Shown: piece by piece, positions 1 to 10,597 of the stretch
How the letters are laid out: every line of letters begins with the position of its first letter
How positions within the stretch are numbered: position 1 is the first letter of the stretch
NCBI GenBank assembly: GCA_025936205.1
Contig: JAICTU010000325.1
Span: forward strand, 1 to 10,597
Direction: 5' to 3'
Length of the DNA stretch: 10,597 nucleotides
Origin: Polyangiaceae bacterium
GTDB taxonomy: Bacteria > Myxococcota > Polyangia > Polyangiales > Polyangiaceae
The notes under the pieces: generated by a model
The model's database searches: none
What the model saw: the letters and a program-made list of their open reading frames with translations, nothing else
Told to the model about the DNA's origin: nothing
Translations under genes and position numbers: made by a program

Positions 1-64
1 ACGGGGCTGCAGGCAACGGGGCTGCAGGCAACGGGGCTGCAGGCAACGGGGCTGCAGGCAACGG
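1..64. repeat. 15-bp tandem repeat encoding LPAAP on the minus strand
   Basis: The unit acggggctgcaggca occurs four times without a mismatch (1-60), followed by a 4-base start of a fifth copy (61-64). The array begins at the first base of the window, so it may continue to the left. Being a multiple of three, it keeps the frame of the minus-strand zinc-ribbon/GYF_2 gene and encodes LPAAP four times. Identical copies point to recent expansion by slippage or unequal crossing-over. A Pro/Ala repeat at this place would form an extended, disordered linker. Confidence 0.95.
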
Positions 65-1063
65 CGCAGTACGCTCCCGAACAGGAGCGCCGTTGCTCGT
101 CTCCTTCGAGCCGGCGGCACGCCCGCCTGCCTCGCGCTCTTCGAGCTGCTTCAGCGCTGCGTCGAGTGCGGCCATCGGATGATCCCCGCTCTCGTCGGCC
201 AAGGCATCTGGTTTCTTCGAACCGTTGGCTCGCTCGTTCACCAGGGCAAAGGGTAGCGACTCTTCCGCGTCGTTCGCGGCATCGCCTGCCGCTTCCCCAT
301 CCGAGCTCGCAGCACCGCGCTGACGAGCAGCCTTGCGCGGCGGTGGCAAGGAAGACACCCGCTGCGGATGCGAGGAGGCATCGCCTTCTTCTTCCGCTGC
401 AAGCTCGCCGGCGAGTTGCAGAGCACCAGGAGCTTGCAGCGGCGAAGACACCAGGCGCGCGTCCGCGAGCGCCTGGGCGATCTCTGTCACTTCCAGCAGG
501 GTCACCCACGTGGGCATACCGGCGCGAAACACGAAGGTCTCCGACTTGACCGCGCCGTCGCGGAACGCCTCGACGATCTCCTCCGTGCTCATCCAGCGCA
601 GGTCTTGTTGAGTCAAGGCCACCCGCCAGCGCTCGGCGTCGCCCCGGGCGGGCGGCTCGGTGAAGCCGCGGTCGGCTTCGGGCATGCCCGGACGGAATGC
701 GGTCCAACCCTCGTTGCGCGTGGGCAGTGGCAGTGTCTCCTGTCGCTGCAGCTGTTCGGCGACGAGCTGCCGCACCACCGGAGCCTCGAGCCCGCCCATG
801 ATGGTGTGCGCCACCGGGCGAGGTGACCCAAGCCCGTCTGGATCGGGGCTCGACGGGGGAGGTGCGCTTTCCGGGGCCGGCACGCTGGAGAGCGGACGGA
901 CCGAGCGGTGCGCAGGAGTGGAGGTGACCAGCGGAGGATTCACCTTACCGTCGACAACGATCGAAGCATTGCAGCGACGGCAATGGATCCTGACCTTCTT
1001 GTCGCGGAGGCGCTCGTCAGCGACGGCGTATTTGGCTGGGCACTGTCCGCACTGTACTTTCAT
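1..1063 (-). CDS. AgmX/GltJ-like zinc-ribbon plus GYF_2 protein, C-terminus off the left edge
   Basis: An open frame without a stop runs from an ATG at 1061-1063 to the left edge, giving 354 visible residues. The N-terminus is a zinc ribbon of MJ0042 type: CxxC at residues 5-8 (CGQC) and 28-31 (CRRC), then SIVVDG. Residues about 44-80 are a Pro/Ser-rich linker. Residues about 146-194 match a GYF_2 (DUF4339) domain, with RWMSTEEI and RAGMPTW as landmarks. The rest is Ala/Glu-rich and ends in four LPAAP units (residues 335-354). In the family, AgmX/GltJ of Myxococcus uses a cytosolic ZnR-GYF region to bind motility regulators, followed by a membrane segment and a TonB-like periplasmic tail. Those C-terminal parts are not visible here, so the assignment rests on the N-terminal half only. 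Many myxobacterial paralogues share this layout, so a motility role is inference. The SD is weak (GAG about 6 nt before the ATG). The gene is divergent from the HTTM gene. Confidence 0.82.
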   Translation of the reverse strand, partial: MKVQCGQCPAKYAVADERLRDKKVRIHCRRCNASIVVDGKVNPPLVTSTPAHRSVRPLSSVPAPESAPPPSSPDPDGLGSPRPVAHTIMGGLEAPVVRQLVAEQLQRQETLPLPTRNEGWTAFRPGMPEADRGFTEPPARGDAERWRVALTQQDLRWMSTEEIVEAFRDGAVKSETFVFRAGMPTWVTLLEVTEIAQALADARLVSSPLQAPGALQLAGELAAEEEGDASSHPQRVSSLPPPRKAARQRGAASSDGEAAGDAANDAEESLPFALVNERANGSKKPDALADESGDHPMAALDAALKQLEEREAGGRAAGSKETSNGAPVRERTAPLPAAPLPAAPLPAAPLPAAP

Positions 1064-1240
1064 GTGAATCTCGTCGGCTCGCTTCGACGCGGAGCTAACC
1101 GCATGGCGATCCGAGTCTTGTCGTGCAGCCTAAAACATTGAACGAAAAAAACCCAAAGAGCAGAGGCACTGCTTCCGTTCGCCGCCACGTCAAATTCCCA
1201 TCGCGTTGAGGGATCTGGACAACTAGAGTCCCGCCCGCCC
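1064..1240. promoter_or_regulatory. Divergent intergenic region between the zinc-ribbon/GYF_2 and HTTM genes
   Basis: This 177-bp gap separates two genes that are read away from each other, so promoters for both should lie here. The part around 1133-1160 is the most AT-rich and includes seven consecutive A at 1145-1151. I could not find a well-spaced -35/-10 pair on either strand, nor a sigma-54 type element. Confidence 0.5.
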
Positions 1241-3298
1241 GTGGCAGAAACGACAAAGCACGGTCCGGTTGGCCGGCTACCCCCGGTGGTGGCCTGGTTC
1301 GAGGAACACTACTGCCGCGCTGATCTGCGTTGGCTCGGCTTCTTTCGCATCGTTCTCGGCTCCGTCCTGATCGGGCAGCTGCTGAACTGCTGGGGCGTCG
1401 CTCGCGACTTCTATACGAACGACGGGATCCTCCCCAACCATTTCTCGCTCTTCCGTCCGCTGGGGAGAAACGTCGTCTCCCTCTACCACGCGTTCTCGAC
1501 CTTGCCCGAGGTCAACGTCGCGTTTGCGATCACGCTGGCGATATTTCTCACCTTCACGCTCGGCTACCGCACGCGGCTGTTCCACGTGCTCTCGTTCATC
1601 TGCATCACGAGCCTCGATGCACGCAATTTGATGGTCGAGAACGGGGGCACCGTCGTCATCAACCTGCTGACGTTCTGGACGCTGTTCTTGCCGCTCGGGC
1701 GGCGGCTCTCGCTGGACGCGCTGATCGCCTCGCTGCGTGGCCGCAACGAGCACGGCAGCGCCGATCTCAACCGGCGGCCGCGAAGGTCCGAGGCGGCGCA
1801 AAGGTTCTACTCCCTCGCCATCTTCGCGCTCTTGTTCCAGTGGAGCGCCATCTACTTCTTCAATGCCGTGCACAAGAGCGGGGAGGGCTGGCACAACGGA
1901 TCGGCGATTCACTGGTTCCTCTATCAGAACCGGATCGTGACCTGGTTCGGTATCTTCGCGCGGGAACATGCACCGTTCTGGCTGCTGCGCGGCTTCACCT
2001 ACGCCACGCTGGCCGTGGAATGGTCGCTGGCAGTGCTGCTGCTGGTGCCCTTTCGTCAGATCTGGCTGCGCCGGCTCGCGTTCCTCTTCGCCGTCGGGCT
2101 GCATGGGGGCATCGCAGCGACGGCACGCCTCGGTCCGTTCTCGTACGTGATGGTGAGCTTTTTTTTCCTGACGCTCTCCGCGAGCGACTGGAACTGGTTG
2201 CGCGCGCGCCTGGCCAAGCCGCGCGCACCGCTGACGGTGATCTACGACGCGGATTGTGGCATTTGCCTGCAGATCTGCCGAGTTTTGCAGCGCTGGGACG
2301 TGTTCGAGCGGCTGCGTTTCGTGGGCAATGACGAGAGCTCGAAAAGTCCGGGCAATCCCATCCCGGAGAACCTGAGCCCGGAGCTGCTCGATGAAACCGT
2401 GGTGGCTGTGACCCCCGGCGGAGAGCAATATCTCCGGGAGCGCGCTGTCGCCGCCATCCTGAGCGCCCTGCCGCTCGCGGGGCTCGGTGTCGGTTGGCTG
2501 TTGCGCGCTCCGGGGGTGTCGGGGCTGGCTCGCCTCGCTTATGTCTCCATTGCGCGACGCCGGCACGAGATCTCGGCGCAACTGGGCTGGGGACAGTGTG
2601 GCGTTCGTGCGCCGGCAGATGCGGCGGCGCCCGTAGAAGAGCCTCCAGAACCGGCCGTGCCGCGCGTCTGGCCCGATGTGCTCACTTCCACCCGCGTCGC
2701 GGTTCGCGAGGCGCTCGTCATCCTGGCGCTGGTCATGACCGCCAACCAGCTGGAGACGGACAACGACTGGGCGCGAGCGCGCTTCCCGCACGCTTCGCAA
2801 CCGCCGCTGTTGCTGGCCGTGGTCGACACCTTCCGGCTGTATCAGGGCTGGCGCATGTTCGCCCCCGAGCCGCCCTACGAGGATGGCAGGTTGGTCGTGG
2901 ACGCCCGGACGGTCGACGGCCGCAAGTTGGATCCGTTGACCGGCGAAGCGCCCGACTTCAACCCCGAAACGGACGTCGGCTGGGGCCAGAACCAGTTCTG
3001 GTGCGACTACCACCTGAAGATGTTCTTCTCTCGCTACGCCGCTTACCGCCAGCTCCTACGGGAATACCTGGAGCGCTACCAGCTGCGCACAGGCCGCCCC
3101 GAGGATCGGCTGATTGCCTTTGACGTCTGGTGGGTCAACGTCAAGTCGCAGGCGCCGGGAGCCGCCCACGGCGAACCTCAAAAACCGGTGAAGATTGTTT
3201 CGCTGGGCGAGGTGAAGGACTCGGGTGCGACACCCTGGCTCAGCGGGGACACCCCGCAAGCGGGGCTGCGGGGAGACGCCCCGCGCCCCGGGCCATAA
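1241..3298 (+). CDS. HTTM-domain membrane protein with internal DCC (DUF393) thiol-oxidoreductase-like domain
   Basis: This 685-residue protein starts at GTG and has no clear SD. The start is supported because the family's usual opening (DLRWLGFFRIVLG, residues 28-40) follows at normal distance. Residues about 30-315 are an HTTM domain, related to vitamin K-dependent gamma-carboxylase, with several hydrophobic segments (roughly 33-50, 93-108, 137-153, 190-208, 250-270, 278-292, 300-315) and the landmark HKSGEGWHNGSAIHW at 211-225. Residues about 331-450 look like a DCC/DUF393 domain, with the signature YDADCGIC placing a CxxC at C339/C342. Another membrane segment lies at about 489-503, and the segment GWRMFAPEPP (536-545) is typical of HTTM C-terminal regions. 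The last 26 residues are rich in Gly, Pro and Asp and are encoded by GC hairpins. The substrate is unknown; carboxylase activity cannot be claimed. The acyltransferase gene follows after 24 nt, probably on the same transcript. Confidence 0.88.
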   Translation: MAETTKHGPVGRLPPVVAWFEEHYCRADLRWLGFFRIVLGSVLIGQLLNCWGVARDFYTNDGILPNHFSLFRPLGRNVVSLYHAFSTLPEVNVAFAITLAIFLTFTLGYRTRLFHVLSFICITSLDARNLMVENGGTVVINLLTFWTLFLPLGRRLSLDALIASLRGRNEHGSADLNRRPRRSEAAQRFYSLAIFALLFQWSAIYFFNAVHKSGEGWHNGSAIHWFLYQNRIVTWFGIFAREHAPFWLLRGFTYATLAVEWSLAVLLLVPFRQIWLRRLAFLFAVGLHGGIAATARLGPFSYVMVSFFFLTLSASDWNWLRARLAKPRAPLTVIYDADCGICLQICRVLQRWDVFERLRFVGNDESSKSPGNPIPENLSPELLDETVVAVTPGGEQYLRERAVAAILSALPLAGLGVGWLLRAPGVSGLARLAYVSIARRRHEISAQLGWGQCGVRAPADAAAPVEEPPEPAVPRVWPDVLTSTRVAVREALVILALVMTANQLETDNDWARARFPHASQPPLLLAVVDTFRLYQGWRMFAPEPPYEDGRLVVDARTVDGRKLDPLTGEAPDFNPETDVGWGQNQFWCDYHLKMFFSRYAAYRQLLREYLERYQLRTGRPEDRLIAFDVWWVNVKSQAPGAAHGEPQKPVKIVSLGEVKDSGATPWLSGDTPQAGLRGDAPRPGP
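3223..3290. repeat. Cluster of three GC-rich hairpins at the 3' end of the HTTM gene
   Basis: Three consecutive inverted repeats are visible. The first is GGGTG-CGA-CACCC (3223-3235). The second is GCGGGG-ACA-CCCCGC (3243-3257). The third is a nested one at 3261-3290: CGGGGC, a single unpaired T, GCGGGG, loop AGACG, CCCCGC, GCCCCG, giving 12 pairs with one bulge. They end 5 bases before the HTTM stop codon and encode its last residues. No T-run follows, so this is not a canonical intrinsic terminator. It could attenuate or stabilise the transcript between the two genes, or be an inserted mobile palindrome. Confidence 0.8.
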
Positions 3299-3312
3299 CC
3301 CCAACAGGGATC

Positions 3313-3317
3313 AGGAG
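3313..3317 (+). promoter_or_regulatory. Shine-Dalgarno site for the acyltransferase gene
   Basis: AGGAG lies 5 nt before the GTG at 3323, which supports this non-ATG start for the acyltransferase. Confidence 0.65.
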
Positions 3318-3322
3318 CGACT

Positions 3323-4057
3323 GTGTTCTCGGCGGATGTTCTGGCGCTAGCTGCCTATGAAACGGTGAAGATCTGCGTACCGACCATCCTCGACGGCTGG
3401 CTCGGCAGGGTGAGCGCACGCAAGTGCGACCAGCGTCTGGACAGTTGGTCTCGGAATCTGGTGCGTCTGGCGCGCATCACGATCGATGCGCGGGGTCGCG
3501 AACACCTGGTCGCGGGAGAGAGCTTCGTGGTGATGAGCAATCATCAGTCTCACTTTGATATCCCCGTGGTGTTCCAGGCCCTCGGCGTTCCAATCCGCAT
3601 GGTAGCCAAGCAAGAGCTGTTTCGCATTCCGGTGATGGGCAGTGCGATGCGCTACTCCGGGTTTGTCGAGGTGGACCGCTCACGCCGCGCAAAGGCAGTA
3701 CGCAGTCTCTCTGCCGCGCGGGAGCGGCTGCAGCGCGATCAGACCAGCGTCTGGATCGCGCCCGAGGGAACGCGGAGCCTGGACGGCCAGCTCGGCACGT
3801 TCAAGCGAGGTGGTTTCCATCTGGCGATGGATGCCGGGCTGCGGATCCTGCCGGTCGCCGTCGATGGCACCTTGCGCGTGCTGCGCTCGCAGGACACCCA
3901 GGTGCACAAGGGGCAAACGGTGCGTGTATGGATCCGTCCGCCCATCGACGCCCAGAGCTACGGTCGGGCACGCACCGACGAACTGGTCGCCACGGTGCGC
4001 GCCACCATCGTCCAGGCGCTGCACGAAAGCGCCGCCGAGCCGCTCTCGAAGCCCTGA
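3323..4057 (+). CDS. PlsC-type 1-acyl-sn-glycerol-3-phosphate acyltransferase family protein
   Basis: This 244-residue protein carries the blocks of the lysophospholipid acyltransferase (PlsC/AGPAT) family in order. The catalytic HX4D motif is NHQSHFD, with H74 and D79. Block II is GFVEVDRS (113-120). The phosphate-binding block III is PEGTRS (147-152). Block IV is ILPVAVDG (175-182). Length is normal for the family. Members move an acyl chain from acyl-ACP or acyl-CoA to a lysolipid, usually lysophosphatidic acid, at the inner face of the cytoplasmic membrane. The exact acceptor cannot be read from the sequence, so I give no symbol. The start is GTG with a good SD. The gene follows the HTTM gene by 24 nt and converges on gltD, with 35 nt between the two stop codons. 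Confidence 0.93.
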   Translation: MFSADVLALAAYETVKICVPTILDGWLGRVSARKCDQRLDSWSRNLVRLARITIDARGREHLVAGESFVVMSNHQSHFDIPVVFQALGVPIRMVAKQELFRIPVMGSAMRYSGFVEVDRSRRAKAVRSLSAARERLQRDQTSVWIAPEGTRSLDGQLGTFKRGGFHLAMDAGLRILPVAVDGTLRVLRSQDTQVHKGQTVRVWIRPPIDAQSYGRARTDELVATVRATIVQALHESAAEPLSKP

Positions 4058-4068
4058 GAGAGGCTCCA

Positions 4069-4107
4069 CGCAGCACGCCCGGCCGACCGAGCTCAGCGCA
4101 GCACGCC
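4069..4107. repeat. Short direct repeat across the convergent gene ends
   Basis: The 11-mer cgcagcacgcc occurs at 4069-4079 and 4097-4107, spanning the gap between the acyltransferase stop and the gltD stop. It may be chance in this GC-rich sequence. No clear bidirectional terminator is visible in the 35-bp gap. Confidence 0.4.
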
Positions 4108-5541
4108 GGCGAGCTTCGGAGTCAAGAGCTCCGAACGACCCATCAGGTAGCGATCGACCTCGCGGGCAGCGCGACGGCCATCGGCGATGGCCCACACCAC
4201 GAGTGATTGACCGCGCTGCGCGTCACCGGCCGCGAACACACCGGGGACGCCGGTCATCATGTTCCGGTTCACCTTGATGTTGCCGCGCTCCGTCAGCTCC
4301 AAGCCCAGCTGCTGCACAATGCCGCCCCGTTCCGGATGGACGAAGCCCATGGCCAGTAGCACGAGTTCAGCGGGCAGCTCGAACTCGGAGCCGGGGATGG
4401 GTTCCAGGCGACCCTGCTTCGGCTCCAACCGCACACACTTCAGCGCCCGAAGCTTGCCGTTCTCGCCAAGGAACTCGGTGGTGCTGACTACGAAGTCACG
4501 CTCCACGCCTTCTTCGTGCGAGCTGGAGGTGCGGTACATCAGCGGCCAGAGGGGCCAGGGCGTGTGGGCTGCGGGCTCATCCGGCGGTCGCGGCATCAAC
4601 TCCAGATTCCCGACGCTGATCGCGCCTTGGCGATTCGAGGTCCCAATGCAGTCGCTGCCGGTGTCGCCCCCGCCAATCACCACGACGCGCTTGCCCGTGG
4701 CCAGAATATCGAGCGCCGGATCGAGCCGATCACCAGCGTCGCGCTTGTTCTGCTGAGTCAGAAAGTCCATCGCGAAATGGACGCCCGAGAGCTGACGTCC
4801 GGGCACATCGAGATCGCGCGGAACGCGCGAGCCGATGCACACGCAAATCGCGTGGAACTGGTCCTGCAATTGCTGACCGGTGATGTCCTTGCCGACGTCC
4901 ACGCCGGCGCGGAACTCGACGCCCTCTTCACGCAGTTGCTGCAGACGGCGCTCGATCACGCGCAACTCGAGCTTGAAATCCGGAATGCCGTAGGTCAGCA
5001 GCCCGCCGATGCGGTCATCGCGTTCGAACACGACGACCTGATGCCCGGCACGGTTCAACTGCTGCGCAGCAGCGAGCCCGGCGGGCCCGGAGCCGATGAC
5101 CGCAACGCGCTTGCCGGTCCGCAAGCGGGGAGGCTCGGGCAGCAGCGCCCCAGACTCGAACGCCAGATCCGCGATCGATTTTTCAATCAGCTTGATCGAC
5201 ACCGCATCGGAGTTGATGTTCAGAACGCACGCGGCTTCGCAGGGCGCAGGGCAGACACGGCCCGTGACTTCCGGGAAGTTGTTGGTCTCGTGCAAGGACG
5301 CCGACGCGCTGGACCAGTCCCCGCGATAGACGTGGTCGTTCCAGTCGGGGATCAAGTTACCCAGCGGACAGCCCGTGTTGCAGAACGGAATTCCGCAGTC
5401 CATGCAGCGAGCGCCTTGCTCGCGCAGGCGTGCTTCCGGCACCGGCAACTCGAACTCGGCGTAATTTTGAAGGCGTTTCTTTACCGGGAGTTTCTCAGGC
5501 TCTTCCCGCCCGAACTCCATGAAGCCGGTGATCTTTCCCAC
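4093..5541 (-). CDS. gltD: Glutamate synthase [NADPH] small subunit
   Basis: The small (beta) subunit of GOGAT, 482 residues, close to the usual length. It oxidises NADPH and passes electrons through FAD and iron-sulfur clusters to the large subunit. The N-terminal cysteine region has C46, C49, C54 and C58 (CMDC...CNTGCP) and a second group C97, C101 and C105 (CPAPCEAAC), as expected for the two [4Fe-4S] sites. A first dinucleotide fold (VAVIGSGPAGLAAA, 146-159) fits FAD, a second (VVVIGGGDTGSDC, 286-298) fits NADPH, and AAGD (437-440) closes the FAD site. The start is GTG, in good agreement with the family start (MGKITGF); the SD is weak. It lies 56 nt downstream of gltB in the same direction, so the two are probably co-transcribed. 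Similar small subunits occur in other oxidoreductases, but the gltB neighbour settles the role. Confidence 0.97.
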   Translation of the reverse strand: MGKITGFMEFGREEPEKLPVKKRLQNYAEFELPVPEARLREQGARCMDCGIPFCNTGCPLGNLIPDWNDHVYRGDWSSASASLHETNNFPEVTGRVCPAPCEAACVLNINSDAVSIKLIEKSIADLAFESGALLPEPPRLRTGKRVAVIGSGPAGLAAAQQLNRAGHQVVVFERDDRIGGLLTYGIPDFKLELRVIERRLQQLREEGVEFRAGVDVGKDITGQQLQDQFHAICVCIGSRVPRDLDVPGRQLSGVHFAMDFLTQQNKRDAGDRLDPALDILATGKRVVVIGGGDTGSDCIGTSNRQGAISVGNLELMPRPPDEPAAHTPWPLWPLMYRTSSSHEEGVERDFVVSTTEFLGENGKLRALKCVRLEPKQGRLEPIPGSEFELPAELVLLAMGFVHPERGGIVQQLGLELTERGNIKVNRNMMTGVPGVFAAGDAQRGQSLVVWAIADGRRAAREVDRYLMGRSELLTPKLAGVLR

Positions 5542-5597
5542 GATGCTCTGCTCTCTGCTGACGGTCTGAAAATCTTTCGGCGTTCTCTCGAGAAGGC

Positions 5598-10139
<4,542 letters not shown>

Positions 10140-10148
10140 GTCGCTCTG

Positions 10149-10155
10149 TCCTTCT
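10149..10155 (-). promoter_or_regulatory. Shine-Dalgarno site of gltB
   Basis: On the minus strand AGAAGGA lies 9 nt before the ATG at 10139. This supports the chosen start and hence the 18-residue propeptide. Confidence 0.75.
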
Positions 10156-10169
10156 CGATTGATTGACGA

Positions 10170-10175
10170 ATTATC
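10170..10175 (-). promoter_or_regulatory. Possible -10 element for gltB
   Basis: GATAAT reads toward gltB about 30 nt before its start codon, in a small AT-rich patch. No good -35 hexamer lies 16-18 nt upstream; that space is occupied by a GC hairpin repeat. Weak candidate only. Confidence 0.22.
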
Positions 10176-10373
10176 GGGATGAGGGGTGTCCCGCAGGAGT
10201 CGGGGTGCGGGGTGCTCCCGCGAACATCTCTAGGACGGGGTGCGGGTGCCCCCGCAGGCACGGCTGCGCCCAACGGCCAGGACCAGCCTGGTAACTGCGG
10301 TCAAATCGGGTCGCTGGTTTGGGATGCGGGCGTTCCCACTGGAACTCGGGGTGCGGGCACTCCCGCGGGAATT
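10175..10373. repeat. Five degenerate copies of a 27-bp hairpin-forming repeat upstream of gltB
   Basis: Copies lie at 10175-10200, 10201-10227, 10236-10262, 10320-10346 and 10347-10373. Each starts like CGGGGTGCGGG, has 3-5 variable bases, continues TCCCGC and usually ends near GGAA. The core can fold as GCGGG-loop-CCCGC. Copies 2 (10207-10221), 3 (TGCGGG-TGCC-CCCGCA, 10241-10256) and 5 (10353-10366) fold perfectly. Copies 1 and 4 each have a mismatch at the second pair of the stem. Copies 1-2 and 4-5 are directly adjacent; 57 bp without an obvious copy separate copies 3 and 4. The repeats lie 36-234 bp before the gltB start codon, in either its promoter region or its leader. Confidence 0.8.
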
Positions 10374-10401
10374 TTGCGGACCGTCTGTCGTCGACCAGCT
10401 A

Positions 10402-10426
10402 CTCCTCGCGCTTTTTGCGCGAGGAG
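10402..10426. repeat. Perfect 10-bp inverted repeat with a five-T loop
   Basis: CTCCTCGCGC (10402-10411) is followed by TTTTT (10412-10416) and GCGCGAGGAG (10417-10426), a perfect 10-bp stem. Neither strand has a T-run after the stem, so it is not a standard intrinsic terminator. It may end a transcript from a gene beyond the right edge or serve as a protein-binding site upstream of gltB. Confidence 0.65.
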
Positions 10427-10597
10427 CCGGGCGGCGTCAAACACATCCTCCCCAGCGATGGCGCTCGAGTACGAGTGCCCCGGCAAAACGGCACCGGTCG
10501 ACTGGTCCACGGTCGAGCCCCATTCTGTACGGAGCTCGCCTACACCGCAAGCCTAACCTGCTGCAGCGCGAAACGCGGACACACGACAATTCGCTCG

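Larger units (their letters stand above)
10140..10597. other. Gene-poor region upstream of gltB
   Basis: This 458-bp stretch has no open frame with recognisable protein features on either strand. It contains the gltB ribosome binding site, five degenerate copies of a 27-bp hairpin repeat and a perfect 10-bp inverted repeat. Short minus-strand frames enter from the right edge, one stopping at 10540-10542, and could be the tail of a neighbouring gene, but they are too short to judge. Confidence 0.6.

Noticed and set aside
1145..1173. Terminator-like element on the minus strand (AGCAG stem, then T7)
   Set aside because: The stem is only 5 bp and is separated from the T-run by 7 nt. It lies in the divergent promoter region upstream of the gene, where a terminator is not expected.
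1330..2331. Plus-strand open frame of 333 codons in another frame of the HTTM gene
   Set aside because: Arg/Ala-rich shadow frame with no motifs; the overlapping HTTM frame explains the sequence.
1277..3013. Long minus-strand open frame (578 codons) opposite the HTTM gene
   Set aside because: It is Arg/Glu/Gln-rich without domain motifs and lies antisense to a gene with clear HTTM and DCC signatures. Such frames are common in GC-rich coding DNA.
4115..4135. 7-bp inverted repeat TTCGGAG / CTCCGAA near the end of gltD
   Set aside because: It lies within gltD codons, has a 7-base loop and no T-run on either strand, so it is not a supported terminator.
10301..10510. Minus-strand 69-codon open frame upstream of gltB
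   Set aside because: It runs through the inverted repeat and two copies of the 27-bp repeat, and shows no motif or good start.
10179..10556. Plus-strand open frame of 125 codons upstream of gltB
   Set aside because: Its content is largely dictated by the 27-bp repeats, it has no SD or family motif, and it ends without any domain. Treated as non-coding.
10140..10597. Possible glutamine- or nitrogen-sensing riboswitch in front of gltB
   Set aside because: No conserved riboswitch core was recognised; the structures present are simple repeated hairpins.

Overview
The window is GC-rich with ordinary high-GC codon use and carries five protein-coding genes. It most likely comes from a myxobacterium (Myxococcota). 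The main reason is the first gene, which joins an N-terminal MJ0042-type zinc ribbon to a GYF_2 domain, a pairing typical of myxobacterial AgmX/GltJ-like proteins. A large HTTM-DCC membrane protein and the overall composition fit too. No rRNA, tRNA, CRISPR array, transposase or integrase was seen.

Layout from left to right: (1) A minus-strand gene starts at 1063 and runs off the left edge. It encodes a zinc ribbon, a Pro-rich linker, a GYF_2 domain and an acidic Ala-rich stretch, and the visible part ends in a tandem LPAAP repeat. (2) A 177-bp divergent intergenic region follows. (3) Two plus-strand genes, probably one transcript, come next: a 685-residue HTTM membrane protein with an internal DCC (DUF393) thiol-oxidoreductase-like domain, then 24 nt later a PlsC-type lysophospholipid acyltransferase. 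A run of strong GC hairpins lies between them, over the 3' end of the first gene. (4) Converging on these from the right is a minus-strand gltB-gltD pair, encoding the large (1513 aa) and small (482 aa) subunits of NADPH-dependent glutamate synthase (GOGAT). All expected catalytic and iron-sulfur cysteines are present. (5) About 460 bp upstream of gltB has no convincing gene. It holds five degenerate copies of a 27-bp hairpin-forming repeat and a separate perfect 10-bp inverted repeat.

Functionally, gltB and gltD form one enzyme that moves the glutamine amide to 2-oxoglutarate. The HTTM-DCC and acyltransferase genes suggest a membrane or lipid role that cannot be specified. The partial first gene looks like the cytoplasmic half of a motility- or polarity-type membrane protein whose C-terminus lies outside the window. 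Most of the window is conserved housekeeping sequence. The unusual material is the GC-palindromic repeats at 3223-3290 and 10175-10373, the LPAAP minisatellite, and the HTTM-DCC architecture. I found no clear new multi-gene system.
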